This document shows, one piece after another, positions 19,097 through 26,940 of a stretch of DNA of 64,000 nt. The first letter of the stretch is position 1; each line of letters starts with the position of its first letter. The notes below the pieces were generated by a model. The model was not told where the DNA came from. It ran no database searches and saw only the letters and a list, made by a program, of their open reading frames with translations. The position numbers and the translations under genes were made by a program. This stretch comes from Jannaschia sp. M317 (GTDB lineage Bacteria > Pseudomonadota > Alphaproteobacteria > Rhodobacterales > Rhodobacteraceae): positions 1 through 64,000 of the forward strand of contig NZ_CP081156.1 in NCBI RefSeq assembly GCF_025141175.1. Direction: 5' to 3'.

Positions 19097-21153
19097 GCGG
19101 CGTCCTCCGAGCAATCGACGATGGCGGCAGGCACGCGGGTCGACCCGCTGAGCGTCAGGGGCGCGGTCCCCGTCAGGTCGCGCGCCAGCGCGGTCGAGGC
19201 CTGGGTCAGGTCGCCGTCGGCCAGTCGCGGCAGCTGCGCCGAGAAATCGTTGGCCACCAGCGTGACATGGGCGGCGGTGGCCCCGGTCAGACCGGCGCCG
19301 TTGCCCTGCAGGCGGTTGGCACGCAGATGGGTGGCGGCGTCGCGGGCCTGGGCAGACACCCAGATCCCGGCGCTGCGGTTGCCCGCGATCAGGTTGCCCG
19401 CGATTTCGGTGGCGCGGCTTTCGCGGATCTCGATGCCTTTCTGGCGGCTGTCGATCAACACGTTGCCCGCGACCTGGGCACAGGCGGTACGGTGCAGCTT
19501 GACGCCCGCGCCGCTGCGGCCCCAGACGACATTGCCCAGAACCTGCGGCCCCCGGCTGTCGCGCACCACGATGCCCGCACGGTCCCCCGCCAAGAGCAGG
19601 TTCGACGTCAGCCGCGCGCCGTCGGAATGGCTGAGCAGGCGGATCGAATTGGTGGGCGCCGTGCCCGCGAAGATGTTCTCGGACACCTCGGTGCGGGGGC
19701 TGGCGGCGACGCGCAGGGCGTTGCCGCGCATGTCGGTGAACCGGTTGCCGGAAATCCGGCCCCGGTGGATCGCGGTCAGCGCCACGCCCACCATGTCCGA
19801 CAGCTGGCTGTCCAGGATCACGGTCTGGCGGGTGGCGGGGCGCAGCGGATGGCCCAGCACCGACAGGCCCGCGAACTTGTCGGTATCGCCAAAGCCCAGA
19901 CCGGTGACGGTCGCGCGGCGCATCTCCAGCGATCCGGACCCGGCAATGGCCACGAAGGGCGCATAGCTGGGCGCGCGTTCGTTTTCCCCCCCACGAGAGG
20001 CGATGGTGGCGCCGTCGATCTCGACCCGCCCGAAGCTCATGACAAAGGCGCCGTGGGGGCGCGACAGGGCCAGCTCTTCGCCGGGGCCCAGACGCAGGAC
20101 GGTGTCCTCCATCAGGATCAGCGGCACTTCGATCGGGCCGGGCGTGGTTTGCAGGCCGGTGCGGGCCAGGCCCTCGTGGATCATCGACAGGGTCACCAGA
20201 CCGCCCGACAGGCTGAGCACGGTGTCGCCCCGGTCCAGCTGAACGGCGCGGACCTTTTCGTTGTCTTCCTTGGTGCGGCCCTGCGACAGCATCGCCAGCG
20301 CCAGGCGCAGGTTGAAGACGCGGGCGGCGGCGGCGGGCATCGGGTCCAGCCGCTGATAGGGGGCGGCGGCGGCCTCACGCGGGGGCAGGCCCGCAACGGC
20401 GCGCAATTCGGCGTCGGTCGGCAGCTCGGCGTGGGGGTCCGACAGGCGGCGCACCAGCTCGCGCAGGCGGGCCTGGGCGGTACGGTCCAGCGCGGGCGGC
20501 ATCGCGGCCTCGGCACTGGACACGACGATGGGGGCCAGGTGGGGGATGTCTTCGACCTCGACGGCGGGGGCCTCGGCCTGGCGGTCGGGGCGGGCCGGGC
20601 GCGGCGTCACCAGAAAGGCGGGCGCGACCTGCGGGGCCACGGGGCCCGTGTCCTTCGGCAGGTCCAGCAGGCGGCGCGAGGCGCCCCCGGCCAGAAGACC
20701 CGAAGCGGCGGCGGGCGCGGCCTGGGCCGGGGCGGGCAGCAGGGCGCTCGCGGCAGGCGCGGGCACGGGCGCCGCCAGCAGGGCGGTCGCAGCCGGGGCC
20801 TGGGCCACGGTCGGGGCTGGCGCGGCCAGCAAGGTGTTTTCGGTCGGCGCGGCGGGGGCCGGCACCGGGGCCTGCGCCGCCTGGGCGGGGGCCAGCAATC
20901 CCGACGATGCAGCCGGTGCGGCCAGCAGCAGGGTTGGCTCCGTCGGGGCGGGAACCGGGGTCGTGATGGCGGGTGCCTGGGCCAGGGGCGCCGCGACCGA
21001 AGGGGCGGCCGGGCGGGCGCTGAAGGCGTCGCTCGACAGGAAAGAGCCGCCGGACTGGGCCCCGGCCACGCCAGTCGCGGCGAGCAGGACACTCGCCGCG
21101 AGGGTCGCGCGGACCCGGGCCGTGCGGCCCAAGGGAAGGCCCCGATCAGCCAT
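19093..21153 (-). CDS. AlgG-like right-handed beta-helix protein without the epimerase motif
   Basis: 686 residues, overlapping the algA end by eight bases, with a signal peptide (cleavage near GVAGAQ). Residues 35-170 are an Ala/Pro-rich linker with recurring LLAAPAP-type units. Residues about 390-660 form a parallel beta-helix with regular N and G turns (ISGNRFTDMRGNALRV; VLGNVVWGRSGAGVKL; IAGNLIAGNRSAGIWV). AlgG, the periplasmic mannuronan C5-epimerase, has this fold and the catalytic DPHD motif. No DPHD occurs in the helix here, and the only DPH is far upstream in the N-terminal region. It is probably not an epimerase; a polymer-guiding role is inferred from position. Other beta-helix carbohydrate-binding proteins are possible homologues. 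Confidence 0.62.
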   Translation of the reverse strand: MADRGLPLGRTARVRATLAASVLLAATGVAGAQSGGSFLSSDAFSARPAAPSVAAPLAQAPAITTPVPAPTEPTLLLAAPAASSGLLAPAQAAQAPVPAPAAPTENTLLAAPAPTVAQAPAATALLAAPVPAPAASALLPAPAQAAPAAASGLLAGGASRRLLDLPKDTGPVAPQVAPAFLVTPRPARPDRQAEAPAVEVEDIPHLAPIVVSSAEAAMPPALDRTAQARLRELVRRLSDPHAELPTDAELRAVAGLPPREAAAAPYQRLDPMPAAAARVFNLRLALAMLSQGRTKEDNEKVRAVQLDRGDTVLSLSGGLVTLSMIHEGLARTGLQTTPGPIEVPLILMEDTVLRLGPGEELALSRPHGAFVMSFGRVEIDGATIASRGGENERAPSYAPFVAIAGSGSLEMRRATVTGLGFGDTDKFAGLSVLGHPLRPATRQTVILDSQLSDMVGVALTAIHRGRISGNRFTDMRGNALRVAASPRTEVSENIFAGTAPTNSIRLLSHSDGARLTSNLLLAGDRAGIVVRDSRGPQVLGNVVWGRSGAGVKLHRTACAQVAGNVLIDSRQKGIEIRESRATEIAGNLIAGNRSAGIWVSAQARDAATHLRANRLQGNGAGLTGATAAHVTLVANDFSAQLPRLADGDLTQASTALARDLTGTAPLTLSGSTRVPAAIVDCSEDAA

Positions 21154-22630
21154 TCACGGCACGGGGCAGTTCGGTGATGATGGCCGCGGGCCGGGCGTCC
21201 TGATGGACCACTTCGGCGGGCAGGGCAGGCGCATCCTGAAGCGTGACGAACAACAGCTCGGCGGCCTCGGCGCCCAGGTTCATCAGCTGCAGCGTGCCCA
21301 TGTCGTCGGCATAGACGCGACCGCCCGCATGGACTTCCTTGGTCCAGCCGGGGCCGGTGGCACGGATGTGGCCGCGCACGACGATGGCCTGCTGGGTGGC
21401 GGGGCCCTGTTCCATGGTCGAGGTCTGACCGACCGCGATCTCGGAGGTGCCCAGCTGGAAGCCGGGGGCCTTTTCGGCGACCGGCGCGCTCAGGCGGATC
21501 GGCGCGCCTTCGGGCATGTCGACCATCTTGGGCGGACGGGCCTCGGCGTGGCGCACCGCCTCGGAGCGCTTGGCGTCCTTCAGGCGTTCGACGATGTCCT
21601 TGATCTTCTGGCTTTCGTCCATGTGGGCGACCAGCAGGGCGTCGGCGGTTTCCACCACGACGATGTTCGACAGGCCCACGATCGACACCAGGCGGCTGTC
21701 GGCGCGCACCAGGGTGTTGGTGGTGTCCAGCGCGATCACGTCGCCCTGGAACACGTTGCCGTTGGCATCGGGGTTGGCCACCGAATGCATAGCCTTCCAG
21801 GATCCGACGTCGTCCCATTTGACGTCCAGCGGGGCCAGGGCGATGCGGTCGGAATGCTCGAACACCAGGCCTTCGGTCGGCTCGGAGGCGGCCATGGTAA
21901 AGGACGCACCGGCCAGGTGCAGCGTGTTGTCGGTGCGCGTGCCGCTTTGGACGGCGGTGCGGACGTGGGCCGCGCTCTCGGGGTCGAGGCGGGTGTATTC
22001 GGAAATCAGCGTGCGCGCCGAGAACATCGACAGGCCCGAGGCCCAGAAGGCGCCGCCGGCCTCGATCAGGCGCTCGGCCTCGTCGATCGGGGGCTTCTCG
22101 ACGAACTGGCCGACCTGGCGCAGCGGGCTGCCGCTGGCACCCAGGGGGCCTGCGTCGATGATGTAGCCAAAGCCCGATTCCGCATAGCGCGGCGGGATGC
22201 CGAAGGTGATGATGCGCCCGTCGGCAGCAGCCGGGCCGCAGGCAGCGATGGCAGGCGCCATGTCGCCGTCGATGACGTGATCGGCGGGGATCACCACGAA
22301 GATGGCGTCCGGATCGGTTTCCGACGCGGCTTCGCAGGCGGCCAGAACGGCGGGACCGGTGTTGCGGCCCATCGGCTCACAGATGATGCGGGCCGAGGCA
22401 CCGATGTCGCGCAGCTGGGCGCGGACCGTGCCTTCGTGCATGGCGCCGGTGACGATCACCGGATCGGTATAGATGGCACCCTGGTGACGCCGCACCGCGG
22501 ACTGGAAGAAGGTCGGGCTGTCGGGGCCGCCGACGCGCTGAAACTGCTTGGGGGCCTGGCGGCGCGACAGGGGCCACAGACGGGTTCCATTGCCACCGCA
22601 GATGATAAGAGGTGTGATCTTCTTGGTCAT
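21146..22630 (-). CDS. algA: Mannose-1-phosphate guanylyltransferase with degenerate isomerase domain
   Basis: 494 residues, the normal size for AlgA/ManC. The N-terminal transferase is intact by motif: CGGNGTRLWPLSRRQAPKQF and FVEKPPIDEA. It would make GDP-mannose from GTP and mannose-1-phosphate in the cytoplasm, feeding AlgD. The C-terminal cupin of bifunctional AlgA normally reads LQMHHHRAEHWIVV, which supplies the metal ligands of phosphomannose isomerase. Here the aligned stretch is EQGPATQQAIVV, so the His and Glu ligands are gone and isomerase activity is unlikely. Mannose-6-phosphate and phosphomannomutase must then come from elsewhere. The start overlaps the alg44 stop by four bases. 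Confidence 0.85.
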   Translation of the reverse strand: MTKKITPLIICGGNGTRLWPLSRRQAPKQFQRVGGPDSPTFFQSAVRRHQGAIYTDPVIVTGAMHEGTVRAQLRDIGASARIICEPMGRNTGPAVLAACEAASETDPDAIFVVIPADHVIDGDMAPAIAACGPAAADGRIITFGIPPRYAESGFGYIIDAGPLGASGSPLRQVGQFVEKPPIDEAERLIEAGGAFWASGLSMFSARTLISEYTRLDPESAAHVRTAVQSGTRTDNTLHLAGASFTMAASEPTEGLVFEHSDRIALAPLDVKWDDVGSWKAMHSVANPDANGNVFQGDVIALDTTNTLVRADSRLVSIVGLSNIVVVETADALLVAHMDESQKIKDIVERLKDAKRSEAVRHAEARPPKMVDMPEGAPIRLSAPVAEKAPGFQLGTSEIAVGQTSTMEQGPATQQAIVVRGHIRATGPGWTKEVHAGGRVYADDMGTLQLMNLGAEAAELLFVTLQDAPALPAEVVHQDARPAAIITELPRAVNG

Positions 22631-23679
22631 GTTCCGAACTCCGGGAGGAGGCCGCCAAGCAGCGGCGTCGTGAGCCGCAGACGTCCCGCCAGGCCGATAT
22701 CGGCCTCGGTCAGTGCCCCTGCGGGTGCGCGCAACTCGATCGGAACAAAGAGATCCCCTTTCAGGGCCGCGGCGTTGGCCGTCCCGTCCGCCACGATTTC
22801 GACCGGGATATCCCGTCCGTCATGCAGCTGGAGCGTGGTGCGGTCACCGGTCATGGCCCTGGCGAGTCCCTCGATGCTGATGAGCGTGCGCGCTCTGATC
22901 TCAGGGTTAATCTCTAAAATTGTCAGGATTGGGTCCGAAGGAAGGAGAGTTGCGCCCTCGTAGGCATTTGCCGCCAGCTTCACTTCGCAGTCGCAGGGCA
23001 TCTGGAAATTCAGCACGTCGCCCGCGTTGGACGTGATGGCAAAGACCACTTCGCCGCGCGCCGCTTCGGCATCGAGGTAGGACAGCTGGCCGCCCGTTGT
23101 GGCGCTCATCTGGCGGCCCTGAGCTTCGATGAAGACGGGGTGCATTTCGACGCCCGTGGTCATGCGGTTCACCAAGACCGTGCCCGCCGCCAGGATCAGC
23201 GCCGCCGAAAGCGCGATGACCCCCATGGTGCGGGCCCGGTCGCGCAGGCCCGGCTTGTAGGCGGCCTGGGCCGGTTTGGGCGCGGTCGGCCCGGAATAGG
23301 ACATCACCCCGTCCATGCCCGCGATTTCCCCCGCGATGACCGCGTTCAGCACATAGCGCAGCTGCGGCAGATGCGGGCCGGTGGGGTCGGTGAACATCAG
23401 CTTGACCTGGCCGTCCCCGGCCACGTCCTGCACCGCCACTTCGGGCGAGAGGGTCAGCGAGAAATCCGCGAAATCGATCCGCAACCGGGCGATGCCGCGG
23501 GTGCCCGGCGCGGGGGCGGTGCCCTCGGCGCGGGCCAGCAGATGCGTCATCGACAGACGATCGCCCGCCAGCGAGGTCCCCTCCAGCGTCAGGTGAAAGG
23601 GAATGGCGATCAGCGGATGCTCGTCCTCATGGGCGAAACCACCGGGAATCGGCGTCGGGATCGGGCTGTTGTCGGTCAC
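22627..23679 (-). CDS. alg44: Alg44-like synthase co-subunit with degenerate PilZ domain
   Basis: I chose the GTG at 23679 because GAGGG sits seven bases upstream; a TTG at 23697 would add six residues. The product is about 350 residues: a cytoplasmic N-terminal domain, one membrane helix at about residues 150-172 and a periplasmic domain of membrane-fusion type. Alg44 is the partner of Alg8 and activates it when its PilZ domain binds cyclic di-GMP through RxxxR. Here the corresponding stretch is DEHPLIAIP, with both Arg positions substituted, and no clear DxSxxG follows. The polymerase partner role is well supported by order (alg8-alg44) and architecture. Control by cyclic di-GMP appears lost or altered. 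Confidence 0.78.
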   Translation of the reverse strand: MTDNSPIPTPIPGGFAHEDEHPLIAIPFHLTLEGTSLAGDRLSMTHLLARAEGTAPAPGTRGIARLRIDFADFSLTLSPEVAVQDVAGDGQVKLMFTDPTGPHLPQLRYVLNAVIAGEIAGMDGVMSYSGPTAPKPAQAAYKPGLRDRARTMGVIALSAALILAAGTVLVNRMTTGVEMHPVFIEAQGRQMSATTGGQLSYLDAEAARGEVVFAITSNAGDVLNFQMPCDCEVKLAANAYEGATLLPSDPILTILEINPEIRARTLISIEGLARAMTGDRTTLQLHDGRDIPVEIVADGTANAAALKGDLFVPIELRAPAGALTEADIGLAGRLRLTTPLLGGLLPEFGT

Positions 23680-23689
23680 GGTAATTCCC

Positions 23690-25174
23690 TCACTCAAAAG
23701 TGTTCACAAGCATGATGATCATCGCCAGCCAGCTGATGGCCAGGACGTGCATCGCCGTGGATTCAAGACGTTTGACCCGTTCGCCGGCGGGCAGGACGAC
23801 CTTTGCGCCTGCGCCCTGACGGGTCCATTTCTGTCGGTCGAGCCGGAAGAACACGAAGGTCTTCACCGCCGCGCCGACGACCTGGCCGAAATAGAGGATC
23901 GGCGGATGGGTCACCGGGAACCACTGCCCGCCGCGGAACAGCGCGATATAGGCGCAGAACACGTAGCGGGTCATCAGAACCCACGAAATATAAAGCGGAA
24001 TCACGACCGGCGTGCCAAGCGCCGCCGTCACCGCCACCGAAATCGGGCCCACCAGCGTGGTGAACATCGACACCCGCTGATCGAGGATCGACCACCAGGT
24101 GAAGAACCCCATGCGCGACGGCCCCAGGCGAATGGCGCGCCCGTTGGTGCGCATCATGTTGCCGAACCAGCGGGTCATCAGAACCTGCGCGCTTTCGAGG
24201 AAGGTGTCGCGGGGCTGTTCCTCGTAGGACCAGGACCGCACGTCGGGCAGATAGGCGGTCTGGTAGCCGTTCTTGAGCAGCCAGTACCAGGTCGACTTGT
24301 CGTCACCGGTCAGAAAGTCCACGCGGCCCAGCCGCCAGTGGTTGAGGTAGTCGCGATCGACCCCCTCGATGAAACCGGGGTTGGTGGCCAGCGAGGCGCG
24401 GAACACGCTCATCCGGCCCGTCAGGGTCAGGACGCGGTTGGCCAGCCCCATGGAGCACATCATCACCTGGCGCTGGTCGAACCGCAGGTGGAACCAGTCC
24501 TTGTACAGACCCTCTTTGCCGATCACCGCGCCTTCGTCGGTGGTCAGCGCGCCGACCTTCGGGTCGGTGAAGACCGGGGCCGAGGCGGCCCAGATGTTTT
24601 CCGGCACCACGGTATCGCCATCGACGAAGACCAGGATGTCGCGGTGGCTGGGGCCCAGTTGCGCCAGGATGCGCAGGGCCTTGGCCATGGCATCGCGTTT
24701 GCCCTTGGACGAGATGCGGTCGATGATCAGCTTGGTGCCGGTCATGTCCACGGGCATCGTCTGAAAGATGTCGCGGATCAGGCGGGCGTCCTTGCCGTCC
24801 ACCACCGAGGCCACGATCGTGGCCCCGTCGCGGGCCGCCGCAGCGGCCCGGAAGATGGAGCGGTAGACCTCCAGCGTGATGTCCACGTCGACCATATAGG
24901 TCGTGACCATGAAGTAGCAGTGCGAGGGCCGGGGATCGGCGTCGAAACGCGCCTGGCGCTGACGCTTCCAGCGCGGATAGACGATGCGCCGGAAGATGAT
25001 CGCCCGGGTGAAGTTGATGGCCGCCCAGCTATAGCGCCAGGCCCCCAGCACACCGACGACCAGAACGGCCGTCTTGGCCGCACCGGGGTCGCCCAGGAAT
25101 CCTGCCGGCACCACCGATGCCAGCAGGAAGACCAGGCCGAAATACCCCAGATGTGTCAGTGTTTTGATCACCAT
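23690..25174 (-). CDS. alg8: Alg8-type mannuronan synthase (family 2 glycosyltransferase)
   Basis: 494 residues from ATG 25174, the usual Alg8 length. Two membrane helices lie in the first 55 residues and several at about 370-490. Between them are the processive GT2 motifs: VVDGKD, FVDGDTVVPE, TGDDKSTWYWLL and the LMTRWFGNMMRTNGRA segment equivalent to QxxRW. The family polymerises GDP-mannuronate into polymannuronate while translocating it across the inner membrane with Alg44. All visible catalytic residues look intact, unlike several downstream operon members. It lies 24 bp after algD and overlaps the beginning of alg44. Confidence 0.9.
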   Translation of the reverse strand: MVIKTLTHLGYFGLVFLLASVVPAGFLGDPGAAKTAVLVVGVLGAWRYSWAAINFTRAIIFRRIVYPRWKRQRQARFDADPRPSHCYFMVTTYMVDVDITLEVYRSIFRAAAAARDGATIVASVVDGKDARLIRDIFQTMPVDMTGTKLIIDRISSKGKRDAMAKALRILAQLGPSHRDILVFVDGDTVVPENIWAASAPVFTDPKVGALTTDEGAVIGKEGLYKDWFHLRFDQRQVMMCSMGLANRVLTLTGRMSVFRASLATNPGFIEGVDRDYLNHWRLGRVDFLTGDDKSTWYWLLKNGYQTAYLPDVRSWSYEEQPRDTFLESAQVLMTRWFGNMMRTNGRAIRLGPSRMGFFTWWSILDQRVSMFTTLVGPISVAVTAALGTPVVIPLYISWVLMTRYVFCAYIALFRGGQWFPVTHPPILYFGQVVGAAVKTFVFFRLDRQKWTRQGAGAKVVLPAGERVKRLESTAMHVLAISWLAMIIMLVNTFE

Positions 25175-25198
25175 TGCCCCAGCCCCCTGAGGATCCGC

Positions 25199-26518
25199 TT
25201 ACCAGCAGATCCCCTCATAGCCCTCGGAGGTGACCAGCCCGCGGTTGAGCCGCGTCAGGTCGACCAGCGTGCGGCTGCCCACGGCCTGTTCCAGCTTGGG
25301 CGCGGCTTCGCGGTAGAAGTTGCCGACCAGAACGGTGCCCGAAGCTTCGATCAGGGCGTCCAGGTCGCCTTCCATGCGGTCCTTCAGATCCGGCACGCCG
25401 TCGTTGCCGCGACCGGCACCGGGGGTGCCCGCATCAAAGGCTTCCTGCACGAAGGGGTCATAGACCTTCACTTCGACGCCCTTCTTGATCAGGCGGGCGG
25501 CCAGGGCGACCAGCGGGCTTTCGCGCAGGTCGTCGGTGCCCGGCTTGAAGGAGATGCCGACGAAGCCGACGGTCTTGGCGCCGGAGGCCAGGACCAGCGC
25601 TTCGGCGCGGGCGATCTGTTGCTCGTTGCTTTCCAGGACCGCATCCAGCAGCTTGTGGGTGCCGCCGGTGGTTGCCGCCAGGTGGCGCAGGGCGCGCACG
25701 TCCTTGGGCAGGCAGGACCCACCAAAGGCAAAGCCGGGGCGCATGAAGTAGGGCGAAATCGCCGCCTTCGTGTCCGAGCAGATGATTTCCATCACCGTCT
25801 GACCATCAACACCCGAAGCTTTGGCGATGTTGCCGATCTCGTTGGCGAAGGTGACCTTGACCGCGCGCCAGGTGTTCGAGGTGTACTTGACCATCTCGGC
25901 GGTGCGGATGTCGGTCTTGTGGATCGGCCAGTCCAGATCCTTGTTCAGATCGTGCAGGATCTGGCCGGTGATCTCGTCCATGTGGCCAAAGACGATCAGG
26001 CCGGGGTCGGCGTAATCCTCGATCGCGGTGCTTTCGCGCAGGAACTCGGGGTAGTAGCCGACGCCGAAGCCTTCGCCCGCCTTCTTGCCCGACGTCTCTT
26101 CCAGCACCGGGATGCAGGCGGTTTCCGTCGATCCCGGCACGATGGTCGAGCGGATGACGACCGAGTGGTAGGCGTCCTTCTTGGCCAGCGCGGCACCGAT
26201 GCCGGCGCAGACGTCGGTGACATAGACCAGGCCCACGGACCCGTCGGGGGCCGACGGCGTGCCGACGCACACGAAGGTCAGCTCGGTGTTGCCGATGGCG
26301 TCGTCGTAATCCTTGGTGGCGCGCAGACGGCCCGCCTGGACCACTTCGCGCACCAGATCGTCGATGCCCTCTTCCACGATGGGCGAGCGGCCCGCGTTGA
26401 TTTCATCGATCTTGCCCTGATCGACATCGACCGCGATGACGTTGTGGCCGTCGCGCGCCAGACAGGCGGCGGCAACCACGCCCACATAACCAATTCCGAA
26501 AATGCTGATGTTCGCCAT
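25199..26518 (-). CDS. algD: GDP-mannose 6-dehydrogenase
   Basis: 439 residues. The Rossmann start is SIFGIGYVGVVAAACLARDG. Typical AlgD stretches follow: SPIVEEGIDDLV, FVCVGTPSAPDG, YYPEFLRESTAIEDY, VTFANEIGNIAKASGVDG, the catalytic Cys in FAFGGSCLPKDVRAL, GISFKPGTDDLRESPLV and the diagnostic end EGICW. These follow Pseudomonas AlgD rather than UDP-glucose dehydrogenase (a separate ugd is at 48238). It oxidises GDP-mannose to GDP-mannuronate with two NAD+, the committed step for a mannuronate polymer. First gene of the operon; expression probably starts in the 26519-26940 gap. Confidence 0.93.
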   Translation of the reverse strand: MANISIFGIGYVGVVAAACLARDGHNVIAVDVDQGKIDEINAGRSPIVEEGIDDLVREVVQAGRLRATKDYDDAIGNTELTFVCVGTPSAPDGSVGLVYVTDVCAGIGAALAKKDAYHSVVIRSTIVPGSTETACIPVLEETSGKKAGEGFGVGYYPEFLRESTAIEDYADPGLIVFGHMDEITGQILHDLNKDLDWPIHKTDIRTAEMVKYTSNTWRAVKVTFANEIGNIAKASGVDGQTVMEIICSDTKAAISPYFMRPGFAFGGSCLPKDVRALRHLAATTGGTHKLLDAVLESNEQQIARAEALVLASGAKTVGFVGISFKPGTDDLRESPLVALAARLIKKGVEVKVYDPFVQEAFDAGTPGAGRGNDGVPDLKDRMEGDLDALIEASGTVLVGNFYREAAPKLEQAVGSRTLVDLTRLNRGLVTSEGYEGICW

Positions 26519-26940
26519 GGTCTGAATACCCGTATGTATGTGTCAGCTCGCGCCGTCTTGCGCGGCTCTCGGGTTCAGGTCGGCGAAGTCCCGCGCGTCA
26601 GGCAAGCGCGCCGGTAAAGAAGCATTAACCTGCATCAGCCAATCGTGCCGGATTTGATACAATCACCCCGTGTTGTGGGTTTTGTGCCGCGAAGATGCCG
26701 GGTTTGAACACATTTCGGCCATATTTCGCGGGAGATTCGAAGCGTCCGGCCGGGCCCCCGTCCCCGGCCTCCTGGACAGATCCGGGCCTTGCGCGCAGCG
26801 CGATCGGGGGGAGGCGGCGCGCGGTTTTTTACCGTTTGGCTCCGGGAAGGTGTCTGGATAGGCTGGGCCGCGGTCCGGTCGCTGGCATACCCTGCGGAGC
26901 TGACACGAAACCATGAAGCAACAGACGCCGGAGTCCGAGA
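26519..26940. promoter_or_regulatory. Divergent intergenic region upstream of algD
   Basis: 422 bp separate algD (leftward) from the glycosyltransferase-like gene at 26941. It must carry the promoter for the 13-kb alginate-type operon. It has AT-richer patches at 26618-26665 and around 26700-26740, but I find no convincing -35/-10 pair and no strong palindrome. I see no gene in it. Confidence 0.4.

Noticed and set aside
19093..21153. DPH near residue 237 of the AlgG-like protein as the epimerase motif
   Set aside because: It lies in the N-terminal helical region before the beta-helix and reads DPHAE, not DPHD within a helix turn.
14159..21177. Long plus-strand open frames opposite the alginate-type operon
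   Set aside because: They are shadows of minus-strand genes that have signal peptides, family motifs and four-base overlaps.
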